Shown: positions 16,715 to 26,363 of the stretch, one piece after another
Layout of the letters: every line of letters begins with the position of its first letter
Position numbering within the stretch: the stretch's first letter is position 1
Source of the DNA: Cerasibacillus quisquiliarum
GTDB taxonomy: Bacteria; Bacillota; Bacilli; Bacillales; Amphibacillaceae
DNA length: 64,000 bases
Direction of reading: 5' to 3'
NCBI RefSeq assembly: GCF_014202495.1
Contig: NZ_JACHHA010000008.1
Location: forward strand, 1-64,000
Program-made: the position numbers and the translations under genes
Notes under the pieces: generated by a model
Database searches by the model: none
Told to the model about the DNA's origin: nothing
Seen by the model: the letters and a program-made list of their open reading frames with translations, nothing else

Positions 16715-16864
16715 GCAGGTGAAAAAGTAAAAAATGCAGGTAAAGTTGTTCAAGTTATTGAAGGTGATGATTCTATACAAATAGAATTTTCTGTTTATGA
16801 TAAATATGACATTATATTGTTGGGCGAATATTCATCTGATATTATCAAATCGAGTGTATTATAG
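16715..16864 (+). pseudogene. Possible relic coding fragment
   Basis: A 49-codon open stretch after an in-frame TGA reads plausibly as protein (KNAGKVVQVIEGDDSIQIEF, then YDKYDIILLGEY) but has no start. An ATG at 16704 in another frame encodes MNNEQVKK before a stop, so a frameshift could have broken a small gene. No family recognised. This is the only content in the 16563-17202 gap besides two terminators. Confidence 0.3.
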
Positions 16865-16984
16865 GATGATTACATTTAGGCTTAATTACCTCTACTATGC
16901 TTTGGGGGGAGAAATAACCATTCTAACCGTGTTGATTGATAAGATAGAACAGTAGGATATAAAAAATAATAATTTAACACCACT

Positions 16985-17014
16985 GGGCTTGCACAGAAAA
17001 GTGCAGGCCCTTTT
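16985..17014 (+). terminator. Rho-independent terminator
   Basis: GGGCTTGCAC agaaaa GTGCAGGCCC stem followed by TTTT. It has no intact gene directly upstream, supporting the idea that 16.7-16.9 kb is a decayed gene. Confidence 0.75.
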
Positions 17015-17202
17015 AATAAGTATTTTAATATTAATAAATATATTTTACATCAGTATTTTTATGTTATAATAAAAAGGTCAATATATTTCAGAAAAGTCTA
17101 ACTAACGGATTGTCCATAACATAAGAATCCTCTGTATGACTGATTTACTTCAGTTCTTAAGATATTTATTTAACCATTTAATGAAAAATATTGTGAGGTG
17201 AG

Positions 17203-19347
17203 ATGATGCAAGAAGAAATTAAAGCACTAATAAAGCGAGTGTCAGATTTAGAAAAAGAAGTAACTTTGTTAAAACATCAATTAGCTCACCATACGAGGAT
17301 AGACCAAACTACAATAATAAAGCCAAAAGAAGCACCACGGATGAAGCCAGAAACTGTTAAGGAATCAGTTACACCGGATAAAGGTAAAATGGAACATACA
17401 CCACAGCCATCACCAGATATTATTACGATAAAACGACAGGTGGAACAGACGCCAACCCCAGCTCCAACACCAAAAAAAGAAGTAAATATCGAAAAATTAT
17501 TAGGTATTTGGCTACCACGTGTTTTTATGTTTGTTCTTATATTGGGTGTCCTTTGGGGATTGAAACTAGGAATTGATCAAGGTTGGATTTCCCTTGCTGC
17601 GCGTATTGTGATGGGATATGCTGCTACCGCTATTTTATATTATTTAGGGATGCGGTATGTGAAACAAAGTAAAAAAATGTTAGGTTTAACACTTTTAGGC
17701 GGTTTAATCGCATTGGGAATTTTAACGACGTTTGCAGCCCATCATTTGTACGGATTTTTTAATTTTGCCTTGGCGTTTTTAATAGGTGTCGCTTATATCG
17801 TACTTGGGTTGTATTTATCAAAAAAGACCCGCTCAGAAACATTAACAATCTTCTCAGCAATCGCGGGTTTTTTATTGCCGTTCTTGTTAGAAGGCGACGA
17901 AGCATCCGCAATTCAATTTTTTGCTTATATTACATTACTATTTGTCTCATTATTCTATATGTCACTTAATCAAAAGCATAAAATATCGTTTTATATCACA
18001 TTTTTATTGTTTCATTTAACATTACTTTTCTATTCAGTGATTGGGATGAGTTTTAATGACAAACATATTCTCGTCATCTCGGTTTTGGTTCAGCATCTTT
18101 GTTTATTAATTTTTTACTTGGATCGCCGGGTTTCCAAACAAGTTTTTACTGAAACATTAATTTATACGAATACGGTCTTTACTGTGTTTTGGATACAGTT
18201 ACTTGACCAACCATTTGACACGATGACTTACGGGATGATTGCAGTTCTTTATACTGTTCTAGCAGCTAATGCCTTTGTTAAAAAACAAAATAATTTTCAA
18301 GGGGTTTTTTCAGCTGTAGCGATATTTGTTATCAGTGTCTTTATTCTCTCATTTGATTTAGACAATGAACAAGTGAAATTAATCTTATTATTGATTAACG
18401 GATCGGTTGGTTTATGGGTCGGGCTACGTTATCAGACGATACGTACAATTGTTATGAGTTCAATCATTTACGGGATATCGGGATTAGTCGTTTTGAATGG
18501 AATTAATATCGATTATTTTGTTTCATTAGAGCATCTCGTTTGGATCATGTTCTTATTAACGCTCGCTTTTATTTACTATTCGCTTTATCAATTTGTTCCA
18601 TTGTTTAAGAAAGGAAACATAACATTAATTGATGCTGGTTTAATTGGCGGGCAAATTATTTCCTTGATTTACATTGCTCAACTAGTTCATCTCTTTGTAT
18701 TGAATCAAAATTGGCTCTCCTTTACGGCGTTTCATTTCTATGCACTTGTGTTTATCATTGTGCTAGCATTCATGTATTATCTCCACAAGTGGCGACATGG
18801 AAAGTATGTCACATATGCTTCAATGATAGAATATTTAATACTTGGTTTAGCTTTAATCGCACGGCCAATTTATGATTGGTATGATCTGAAATGGTTTGAG
18901 TTTAATCTAGCGGTGCAAATCATTTATATCACATTGTTGACGCTGGCGTTTATTATGCTAGTAAGAAAAAAGTCAACCAATGCTTTTCAAGGACTAATGG
19001 ATAAAATACCTACCTTTGCTGTTGTAATGCAGATTGTGCATTTTATCTTTTTAAATAAATGGTATTTTGCCATTACAAATGCTTATCAGTGGGACCGGGA
19101 ATATGTCTTTTTTGTCCATACGTTTATTTGGTTCTTGTTCGCATTTTTATCCATTTCCATTGGCAGAAAAATGAAGTGGAAACCTGTCACCATTTTCGGA
19201 TCTGTTCTCATTGGATTAAGCTTATTTAAGCTATTCTTTATCGATTTAGCGAATATTTCTATTTTTATTCGTGCAATATTGTTTATCGTCGTTGGGGTTA
19301 TTGGCTTATTGTATTCGCGGACGCTCATTAAAGAGGATGAGAAATAA
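17203..19347 (+). CDS. DUF2339-like polytopic membrane protein
   Basis: A 714-residue protein. Residues 1-30 form a coiled coil (EEIKALIKRVSDLEKEVTLL), residues about 40-95 are a polar, proline-rich linker, and from IEKLLGIWLPRVFMFVLILG onward there are about 20 hydrophobic segments to the end. The coiled coil plus linker plus many-helix plan and the 'GIWLPR.. GxLWGLK' entry segment match the DUF2339 predicted membrane proteins of Bacillaceae, whose function is not established. GAGGTGAG precedes the start. Single-gene unit ending at a terminator. Confidence 0.8.
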   Translation: MMQEEIKALIKRVSDLEKEVTLLKHQLAHHTRIDQTTIIKPKEAPRMKPETVKESVTPDKGKMEHTPQPSPDIITIKRQVEQTPTPAPTPKKEVNIEKLLGIWLPRVFMFVLILGVLWGLKLGIDQGWISLAARIVMGYAATAILYYLGMRYVKQSKKMLGLTLLGGLIALGILTTFAAHHLYGFFNFALAFLIGVAYIVLGLYLSKKTRSETLTIFSAIAGFLLPFLLEGDEASAIQFFAYITLLFVSLFYMSLNQKHKISFYITFLLFHLTLLFYSVIGMSFNDKHILVISVLVQHLCLLIFYLDRRVSKQVFTETLIYTNTVFTVFWIQLLDQPFDTMTYGMIAVLYTVLAANAFVKKQNNFQGVFSAVAIFVISVFILSFDLDNEQVKLILLLINGSVGLWVGLRYQTIRTIVMSSIIYGISGLVVLNGINIDYFVSLEHLVWIMFLLTLAFIYYSLYQFVPLFKKGNITLIDAGLIGGQIISLIYIAQLVHLFVLNQNWLSFTAFHFYALVFIIVLAFMYYLHKWRHGKYVTYASMIEYLILGLALIARPIYDWYDLKWFEFNLAVQIIYITLLTLAFIMLVRKKSTNAFQGLMDKIPTFAVVMQIVHFIFLNKWYFAITNAYQWDREYVFFVHTFIWFLFAFLSISIGRKMKWKPVTIFGSVLIGLSLFKLFFIDLANISIFIRAILFIVVGVIGLLYSRTLIKEDEK

Positions 19348-19360
19348 CTTTATAATAGAA

Positions 19361-19392
19361 GAGGGCGGGCAGATGATATGTCTGCTCTTTTT
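19361..19392 (+). terminator. Rho-independent terminator
   Basis: GGGCAGA TGATATG TCTGCTC stem followed by TTTTT, 14 bases after the DUF2339-like gene. Confidence 0.75.
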
Positions 19393-19413
19393 GTATAAAA
19401 GAGAGGGATAACG

Positions 19414-19835
19414 TTGGGAGTAAAGTATGTTGTATTAGATAAAATGCCTCGTACTGATTTAATGGAAGTTATCGTCAGTCTCCATCAAAATGTATTCGGA
19501 GCCGATAACTTGGTTAATAAAATCAAAGACAAACAGAAGTTATTATTTAATCTTGCATTAGACGGTGAAAAATTAGTTGGATATAAGATTGGCTATGAGC
19601 TTGATAAAAATAAGTTCTATAGCTGGCTAGGTGGGGGAGATTCTAGTTATAGAAAACAATGTGTGATCAGCATCAATATTTAAAGGAGAATGGTTATGAA
19701 GTTTTACAAACAAAAACAATGAATAGATGGCGTGGCATGTTGATATTAAGTATTAAAAGCGGATTTGATGTTATAGAAACGTATTCGGATAAGAAAGGCT
19801 TACACAAAATCGTTCTTGAAAAGAGTATAGTCTAA
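19414..19835 (+). pseudogene. GNAT acetyltransferase, frameshifted with internal deletion
   Basis: The first 82 codons (MGVKYVVLDKMPRTDLMEVI ... FYSWLGGGDSSYRKQ) form the start of a RimI-type GNAT protein. Right after SYRKQ the frame changes, and the other frame continues DQHQYLKENGYEVLQTKT, MNRWRGMLILSIKSGFDVI, HKIVLEKSIV, which is the family's C-terminal half. The acetyl-CoA loop (normally RGxGIAxxLM between these parts) is missing, so a deletion of about 20 bases plus a frameshift is implied. The protein cannot be active in this form. Confidence 0.8.
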
Positions 19836-19924
19836 TGAAACAATTTTTGATATGAAAGGAAGTGCGCTTTTGTGTTAGTAGTGTGTGATTTTAAAAAAGA
19901 AAAGAGTCGGCTGATGCGACTTTT

Positions 19925-20323
19925 TTAATAAAAGCGATTTTGTTTTCCTTCTTTAAGCATTTTAACATCTGCTCTAGTCGATAATAATTCGTCCGATAAA
20001 ATAGATAACTTAGTATCTACTTTAGTAATCTTCTCTTCCAGCCTTTTTTCCGTTGCATCGATTTTTTTGATTAAATTTTCTTCGACTGATACAACCTTTT
20101 TCTCTAAGGAATCCATTCTGTTTTCTATGGAGTCCATTCTACTTTCAAGGGATCCCATTCTGTTTTCTATGGAGTCCATTCTACTTTCAAGGGATCCCAT
20201 TCTGTTTTCTATAGAGTCCATTTTACTCTCTAACGAGTTCAAGCGTTTTGTTAACCTTTCTTCAGTCCCCTTAAGCTGCTTTGAAAGCTCAAGAATTGCT
20301 TGCATAATCGCATTTTGTTCCAT
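19925..20323 (-). CDS. Coiled-coil protein with 14-residue repeats
   Basis: A roughly 132-residue protein that is almost entirely coiled coil. Its centre holds about four copies of the two-heptad unit SLESRMDSIENRMG, encoded by 42-bp direct repeats at about 20105-20235. The ends are ELSKQLKGTEERLTKR and the polar DVKMLKEGKQNRFY tail. The start at 20323 is preferred because GGAG lies 9 bases upstream; two earlier in-frame ATGs (20332, 20338) have no site. Similar small coiled-coil proteins are common in Firmicutes and phages; function unknown. The repeat number is likely variable between strains. Confidence 0.65.
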   Translation of the reverse strand: MEQNAIMQAILELSKQLKGTEERLTKRLNSLESKMDSIENRMGSLESRMDSIENRMGSLESRMDSIENRMDSLEKKVVSVEENLIKKIDATEKRLEEKITKVDTKLSILSDELLSTRADVKMLKEGKQNRFY

Positions 20324-20491
20324 TGCATTCATCTCCATATTTTTAGTCGTTTTGGCAAAAAGAACTATCTTATATTTTGCACTAATTATACCATGACATT
20401 GTATTTTTTGAAGGTGAATAAATGATTTTTGTCAATCAATTAGTGCATGTGAGAGAAGGGTGGAATCATATGCCAAGTCTGGAAATATAAG

Positions 20492-20529
20492 AAAACCATC
20501 TGTGCTCATTCAGAAACACAGATGGTTTC
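20492..20529 (-). terminator. Terminator of surface protein gene
   Basis: AACCATCTGTG / CACAGATGGTT stem with Ts on the minus-strand side, 25 bases past the surface protein stop. Usable from either direction. Confidence 0.75.
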
Positions 20530-20554
20530 CTTTCCTTTTACGATCTATTTTCTA

Positions 20555-22429
20555 TTAATTTACTTTTTTTCTACGTGTAAATAATCTAGTTGTAAGACCA
20601 ATTGCTCCTGTGAGTAAGGCAACGAAACCAGCTAAAAGCATATTATATGTTGATGTTGCTGTGTTAGGAAGTTTATTCCCGTCGCCATTCTGTTCGTTTT
20701 CTACTAATGATTCCTTTTTATCTTTAACTAACCCGTCAATCGCTTTTTGTAAGCCCGCTAATGCCTCATCAACTTCTTCTTGAGTTACGTCATCATAGTT
20801 TAACACACCTTCTGCTACTTCAAGGGCATCCTTAAGTTTTGCGAAAGAGGCTTCCGTATAATTTTCAGCGTCATAGGCTTTAGCCTTTTCAACGAGAGCT
20901 TCTAATTCGCTTTTATCAACTTCTGGGTCTGGTTTAGGAGTAGGTTCTTCAGTTTCGACTAATCCGTCAATCGCTTCTTGTAAAGCTACGAGTGCTGCAC
21001 CGACCTCTTCTTGAGTAGCGTCCTCATTGTTTAAGACCGCTTGTGCATCTTCAAGAGCAGCAGTTAAAGCAGCAAACGATTCTTCTGTATAATCGTCAGC
21101 GTCAAAACCTTGCGCTTCATCAACAAGCGCTTCAAGTTCACTTTTGTCGACTACAGGGTCTTCCGGTTCAGGAGTAGGTTCTTCAGTTTCGACTAATCCG
21201 TCAATCGCTTCTTGTAAAGCTGCTAGTGCTGCACCGACCTCTTCTTGAGTAGCGTCCTCATTGTTTAAGACCGCTTGTGCATCTTCAAGAGCAGCAGTTA
21301 AAGCAGCAAACGATTCTTCTGTATAATCGTCAGCGTCAAAACCTTGCGCTTCATCAACAAGCGCTTCAAGTTCACTTTTGTCGACTACAGGGTCTTCCGG
21401 TTCAGGAGTAGGTTCTTCAGTTTCGACTAATCCGTCAATCGCTTCTTGTAAAGCTGCAAGTGCTACGTCAACTTCTTCTTGAGTAGCGTCCTCATTGTTT
21501 AAGACCGCTTGTGCATCTTCAAGAGCAGCAGTCAGGGCCGCAAACGATTCTTCTGTATAGTCGTCAGCGTCAAAACCTTGTGCTGCATCAACAAGCGCTT
21601 CCAGCTCGCTTTTGTCGACTACAGGGTCTTCTGGTTCTGGTTCAGGATCCGGATCAGTGCTATAATCAACGACTAAATCAATACTGTAAGCGTTTGAAAC
21701 TTGATCCAAATCGACTGATTTTCCACGAACAATTGCTGTCTTAAATTCATATGTACCGTTTTTTAACATTCTAGAGTCCGGTACAATAATTGGCGTTTCA
21801 AAACCGAGGTTATTGAAGAAATATTCCCCTGAAACACTCTGTCTAATATATGGCTCATAATTATTTTCATCGTAAAAACGCTTAAAATCAAATTCGATAC
21901 TATTCGTTGCTTTATTAATTGAGATATAATTATAAGGTTTATCTCTATCTTTTTGGATTGATATTTCTTCACCATTTTCATCTATAACTATTCCTGTAAT
22001 ATTAAATGGGTTCATTGTGTAGTCGAAATTTGTCATTTTTCCTGTTAAGTAATCGATGACATAATTATCATCCAATAAATGAGCGAGTTCGTTAGGGAAT
22101 TTTACAACGTAAGTGACATCCGTTAAATCAAACTCAGGCCCATCTAATGAGATATCACCGTCATTCTGTAATTTATGGGTCCAATGTTCGTACTCATCGT
22201 TATGATTAATATGAAAATTTGTTAGTATTTCATCAACATTCATCATGTTTTGCCCTTGCGCATGAACAACCGGAACGGCAAGGCTATCCCCAGGACTTAC
22301 TTTGCTAACTACATTTGCTACAGTTGACATGCTCAAAGCAATCGTAGCAGCCATTGTTAGACTTGTAACTCTCTTAACTTGACCTCCTATTCGACTTTTC
22401 CAAAATGATTTTCCTTCTTTTTTTACCAA
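20555..22429 (-). CDS. Cell-wall-anchored surface protein with FIVAR-like repeats and LPNTA sorting signal
   Basis: A 624-residue secreted protein. N-terminal signal peptide (basic SFWKSRIGGQVKRV then a hydrophobic stretch, cleavage likely near VVHAQG), a unique domain (about 60-255), a D/E/P-rich hinge, four FIVAR-like repeats of 78 residues (unit starts VDKSELEALV, contains YTEESFAALTAALEDAQAVL and ends AIDGLVETEEPTPEPEDP), then KLPNTATSTYNMLLAGFVAL helix and RRKK tail. LPNTA differs from LPxTG and is the signal recognised by class D sortases of Bacillus. The repeats are highly similar in DNA (234 bp), so unit number may vary. No sortase gene lies in the window. Role probably in adhesion or wall binding. 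Confidence 0.88.
   Translation of the reverse strand: MVKKEGKSFWKSRIGGQVKRVTSLTMAATIALSMSTVANVVSKVSPGDSLAVPVVHAQGQNMMNVDEILTNFHINHNDEYEHWTHKLQNDGDISLDGPEFDLTDVTYVVKFPNELAHLLDDNYVIDYLTGKMTNFDYTMNPFNITGIVIDENGEEISIQKDRDKPYNYISINKATNSIEFDFKRFYDENNYEPYIRQSVSGEYFFNNLGFETPIIVPDSRMLKNGTYEFKTAIVRGKSVDLDQVSNAYSIDLVVDYSTDPDPEPEPEDPVVDKSELEALVDAAQGFDADDYTEESFAALTAALEDAQAVLNNEDATQEEVDVALAALQEAIDGLVETEEPTPEPEDPVVDKSELEALVDEAQGFDADDYTEESFAALTAALEDAQAVLNNEDATQEEVGAALAALQEAIDGLVETEEPTPEPEDPVVDKSELEALVDEAQGFDADDYTEESFAALTAALEDAQAVLNNEDATQEEVGAALVALQEAIDGLVETEEPTPKPDPEVDKSELEALVEKAKAYDAENYTEASFAKLKDALEVAEGVLNYDDVTQEEVDEALAGLQKAIDGLVKDKKESLVENEQNGDGNKLPNTATSTYNMLLAGFVALLTGAIGLTTRLFTRRKKVN
20930..21645 (-). repeat. 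234-bp coding repeats of the surface protein
   Basis: Three near-identical units plus a diverged fourth at the C-terminal side. The two central units differ at only a few bases, pointing to recent duplication by recombination. Each begins (minus strand) at a GTCGAC site in the VDKSEL codons. Confidence 0.85.
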
Positions 22430-22796
22430 TGCATATCACCTCGCAAGATTTTCTAAAACCAAAATTAGCACACGAAATAAGCCTAGTCAATAAGATTCAG
22501 AAAAATGATTAAAATGAACTACTTTGAATCTTGGTTATTGCATCTATGTTACTTGTTCAACTCTGTGAGGATGGAATGTTTTATCTTTTTAAAGGTTACA
22601 AACTAAACACTATTTAATCCAAGTCTAAAATAGTAAATGCTTATGTCTAACTAATGATAATTAAGGCTGAGAATTGAATATATCTGTGTAAATAACTAAA
22701 TAAACGTATTATGTTAAAATTAGGTAACAAATTGTGTTAGTATTGAAAATATAAGACAATATGAAAAGTTGTAACATGCCGAGAAGAATTCATATG

Positions 22797-24037
22797 GCAA
22801 AACAAATACAAAGTTGGAAGAACCCAGCTATTTTATTAATGTCGATTGGAATATCTAGCATAGGTAACTTCATTTACTTAGTTGCAATTAATATAATCAT
22901 CTATCAGTTGACAGGGTCAGCAGCGGCTGTAGCAGGGCTGTGGATTATTGGACCGTTAACGAATATTGTAACGAAATTTTGGACGGGAAGTTTCATAGAT
23001 TATCGTAGCAAGAGAAAAATTATGATGGTGACGTATGTTATTAGGGCAGTGTTTATCTGTATGATTCCATTGGTGCCTAATATGGCAATTATCTATGGGA
23101 TACTTGTTGTCTTAAGTGTGGCAAATGCATTTTTCACCCCGTCATCAATGACGTATGCAACGATTATTGTTCCTAAAGAAAAACGGAAACGCTTTAATTC
23201 AATTCGTTCGTTTGCAACTTCAGGAGCATTTATTGTCGGACCTGCTTTTGGTGGCTCGCTAATCTTATTAACATCTGTAGAAACGACTTTATGGATTAAT
23301 GCCTTATTCTTTGTTATATCAGCTGGCTGTTTATTGCTTTTACCGGAAAAAGAAAAGATTGATAAAGACACGATTCCGTCACTGACTTAAACAAGAGATT
23401 CGTGACTTTACCGTCGTTCAGGAATTTATGAAGGCAAATCGATATGTCTTTTTTGTTTATCTTGGCTTTGTTATGATTATGATTTTTTCCTTTGCGATGG
23501 ATGCACAAGAAGTCGTCTTCACACAACAAGTCATCGGTCTTTCCGAAATGGAATATAGTTTGTTAATTAGTATCACGGGAATTGGGTCTGTTGTCGGTGC
23601 TGTTTTACTATCCATTTTTTTCAAATAAATTATCACTCAGATACATGATTGTCGTCGGTCTATTCATGATGACGATAGGTTATGTGATTTATGCATTTTC
23701 TTCGTCGTTTTCTTCGATTGTTGCTGGATTTGTTATCTTGGGATTTTTTAATGTATTTATAAATGCGGGGATGATGACTTTTTATCAAAATAATGTCCCC
23801 GTTGAAGTCATGGGAAGAGTGACAAGCATTTTTCAACTGATTCAAAGTGTGATTCAAGTTGTCTTTATTCTTGCCGTTGGGTTTGCAGGGGATCATGTGT
23901 CACTGCGTGTAACAATTGTCAGTTTATCACTTGTCATGCTGTTGTCATCTTTAGTTTTTTCGTACGTTGTATTGAAACCTGCCAAGATGACTTTTTATCT
24001 AGAGGTCGAAGAGGAAGGGGCAATAAAGATAAAATAA
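22797..24037 (+). pseudogene. MFS transporter broken by two frameshifts
   Basis: Three reading frames in order encode one continuous MFS permease of about 413 residues: helices 1-6 (GISSIGNFIYLVAINIIIYQ, then WTGSFIDYRSKRKIMM as the loop 2-3 motif) to 23390, then EIRDFTVVQEFMKANRYVFF to about 23625, then SNKLSLRYMIVVGLFMM to the stop. The first shift lies near 23384, the second in a run of seven Ts at 23615-23621; one extra base at each explains everything. The family would export drugs or macrolide-like compounds. The T-run shift could be a slippage or sequencing artefact; the first has no homopolymer. Confidence 0.85.
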
Positions 24038-24300
24038 ACATGGTTTACTTTCTCATTATTTTTTGTGAAACAACTCAAAAGTTATAAGTTTTCTTTTGCA
24101 ATAAATATATGACTATTATCATGAAAGATAAAATAAAATCACAACCTTTGAACCATTTACATATTATTCAATCTATACTATTATTGATAAAGTGTTTTGA
24201 ATGAAGGGGGAACGTGATGACTTGCAACCTTTAATATAATGGGTAAGTGCTTAATATCATCTTTAAGTTTATCACACAAGTGGCTGAAAGGATGGGAAAA

Positions 24301-24801
24301 GTGAAGAAAGTTTCGTTAGCAATGATGACTGTTTTATTGTTTTTGTCGGGTTGTATTCAGATTGTTAGTTCTAAGAAACAAGAAGCAATAGTGGATTTTG
24401 TAAATGAAGAGGTCGGTCAAATAGCGGCTATTGAAGAGGAAGCTAAGCAGCACTTACAAGGTGTTCTAGGTGATCAATCAGCAACTGATGATGATTTATA
24501 TGACGTCTATGTTAATAATGTTATACCTCTGTATAAAGAAGCGCTCGAAAAGGGAAAAAAGATTGAGCCCGCGATTGATGAATTAAATGAGCCGCATGAA
24601 ATACTTGTTAGCGCACTAGAATCATACTTGGATGCTTTCGAAACACAAGTAAAAGCAATTGAAGAAAATGATGATCGTTTAACAGAGAAAGCACTTTTAT
24701 TGGAACAAGAATATGTCGACTTAGTTGATGAATATCATAAAAAAATGGAAGAATTAGCTAAGGAACATAGTGTTGATTATGAAGCAAATCAGAATGAATA
24801 G
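24301..24801 (+). CDS. Putative lipoprotein, helical
   Basis: A 166-residue protein starting at GTG 24301 (AAAGGA lies 10 bases upstream; an earlier ATG at 24292 is too close). The N-terminus MKKVSLAMMTVLLFLSGC is a textbook lipoprotein signal with lipobox LSGC. The mature part is acidic and helical (IEEEAKQHLQGVL, LVSALESYLDAFETQVKAIE), resembling YkyA/coiled-coil lipoproteins of unknown role. Single gene; repeats follow. Confidence 0.75.
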   Translation: MKKVSLAMMTVLLFLSGCIQIVSSKKQEAIVDFVNEEVGQIAAIEEEAKQHLQGVLGDQSATDDDLYDVYVNNVIPLYKEALEKGKKIEPAIDELNEPHEILVSALESYLDAFETQVKAIEENDDRLTEKALLLEQEYVDLVDEYHKKMEELAKEHSVDYEANQNE

Positions 24802-24896
24802 TTTATGATACTCAATGGAATAAGCAGGGAAAATCTCCATGTGACTTTCTTAGCTTGTTTATTTGCAAGCGATTTTTTGATGAATCTTTCAATACA

Positions 24897-25115
24897 GCCT
24901 CTTACGGTAGAGACCATTCACGAGACACCGCTTTGCGCGTTCAAAGCGACCTCTCGTGCTGGAATCTCTTCATGAGAGTCAACATTGAGTCTTCAAAGCG
25001 TCCTCTCGCGCTGGAAAATCGGCACGAGACCCCACATTGAGTCTTCAAAGCGACCTCTCGCGCTGGAAGCCATCCATGAGACACCGCGTTGACAGATTAA
25101 TACAGCCTCTCACAA
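24897..25115. repeat. Intergenic repeat array, family B variant (about 4 units)
   Basis: Units of about 54-60 bp with the core ACATTGAGTCTTCAAAGCGxCCTCTCG and GGAA..CATGAGA, a variant of family B in which AACGCGTTG is replaced by AAAGCGACC. Spurious open frames run through it. 25116-25430 contains no other feature. Confidence 0.8.
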
Positions 25116-25430
25116 TGAAATATCAACGAAAGCTACAAGTTTATTAGTGTATAAAAAGCGTCAATTGCGATTGACCACGTCCATTGCCTCCTATATTAGC
25201 TCACATTAAACCTACAGACCCTATAAATTAAATGTAATCAGTAGATAGCGCCGAAGAGGTCACTTGGATGTTTTTCAAACTGTTTTCATTTTTATATTTT
25301 CCTTTTACCATATTAAAGTTGAATAAGAAAATCGTTATTTTAAAGTCTGAAATATAGCTTTGAAATGATATAGTTGATAAGAAGTTTGTTTCCCTTTATT
25401 CTAAAACATAGAAGTATGAAAGGAAAAGTC

Positions 25431-26303
25431 ATGATGAACAATAAAGAACAAAGTGCGCGGTTGGTTCACAAACACGTCCATATGTTTAGATGTCCTCTAT
25501 GTAAAGAGTCAATGCAAGTCGTTGAACTAAAAAGTCTTATATGCGTGAACAAGCATACTTTTGATTTTGCTAGGCAAGGCTATATTAATATGCTGACACG
25601 TACAGTTAAAAGTCAATATGATAAAACGTTATTTGAAGCAAGGCAACAGACGATTGTGGAAAGTGATCTGTTTAGACAAGTACATAAAGAAATTGCAAAT
25701 GTTGTCGAGGAATATATCAAGGATATAAATAAACATATGTATATTCTCGATGCTGGCTGTGGTGAGGGCTCACATTTACAACGAATTTTAGATGAATGTA
25801 ATCATAAAACGATGACAGGAATTGGTCTTGATTTATCTAAAGAAGGGATTTTACAGGCAGCGAAAAATTATAAGGAATCGATTTGGTTCGTCGGTGATTT
25901 GGCTGCTACCCCATTGGCAGAAAAATCGTGTGATATGATATTGAATATTTTATCACCAGCCAATTATGAAGAATTTAAGCGGATTTTAGTGACAGGAGGA
26001 TTAGTTGTAAAAGTTGTTCCGCGGACAAATTATCTAAAGGAATTGCGTGAAGTGCGCTTCAAGGAAACAGAAAAGAAAACTTATCAAAATGATGATGCTG
26101 TATCTCTTTTTAATAACCAGTTTGATCTAGTAAAACAGATGACATTGAGTTATACAAAAGTGTTGAATAGATTAGAGCTAGAAAATTTAGTTCACATGTC
26201 ACCACTCGCTTGGAATTTGCAAGAAGAAGATAGGGAAACTTTTGTTAAACAAGAAGATCAAGAAATAACAGTTGACTTAGATATATTAATAGGTAAGATT
26301 TAA
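25431..26303 (+). CDS. rlmA: 23S rRNA (guanine-N1)-methyltransferase, RlmA family
   Basis: A 290-residue SAM-dependent enzyme. An N-terminal zinc finger is visible as FRCPLC ... LICVNKHTFD (C-x2-C, C-x3-H), followed by the family stretch FARQGYINML, then a class I methyltransferase fold with motif I ILDAGCGEGSHL and the later LNILSPANYEEFKRIL. Gram-positive relatives (RlmA(II)/TlrB type) methylate G748 in hairpin 35 of 23S rRNA, which can affect tylosin response; RlmA(I) targets G745. Which guanine is used here cannot be read. ATG 25431 follows AAAGGA. Confidence 0.87.
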   Translation: MMNNKEQSARLVHKHVHMFRCPLCKESMQVVELKSLICVNKHTFDFARQGYINMLTRTVKSQYDKTLFEARQQTIVESDLFRQVHKEIANVVEEYIKDINKHMYILDAGCGEGSHLQRILDECNHKTMTGIGLDLSKEGILQAAKNYKESIWFVGDLAATPLAEKSCDMILNILSPANYEEFKRILVTGGLVVKVVPRTNYLKELREVRFKETEKKTYQNDDAVSLFNNQFDLVKQMTLSYTKVLNRLELENLVHMSPLAWNLQEEDRETFVKQEDQEITVDLDILIGKI

Positions 26304-26363
26304 CAACAATCAATACATTTTAACAGAATAAGCACGATATGTATGGAAAATGGAGGAACGTAG

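Noticed and set aside
22600..22700. Fur box before the MFS gene
   Set aside because: Only a partial TGATAATTA match in an AT-rich region.
24855..25040. 61-codon plus-strand frame in repeats
   Set aside because: Produced by the repeat array; peptide repeats follow the DNA repeats.
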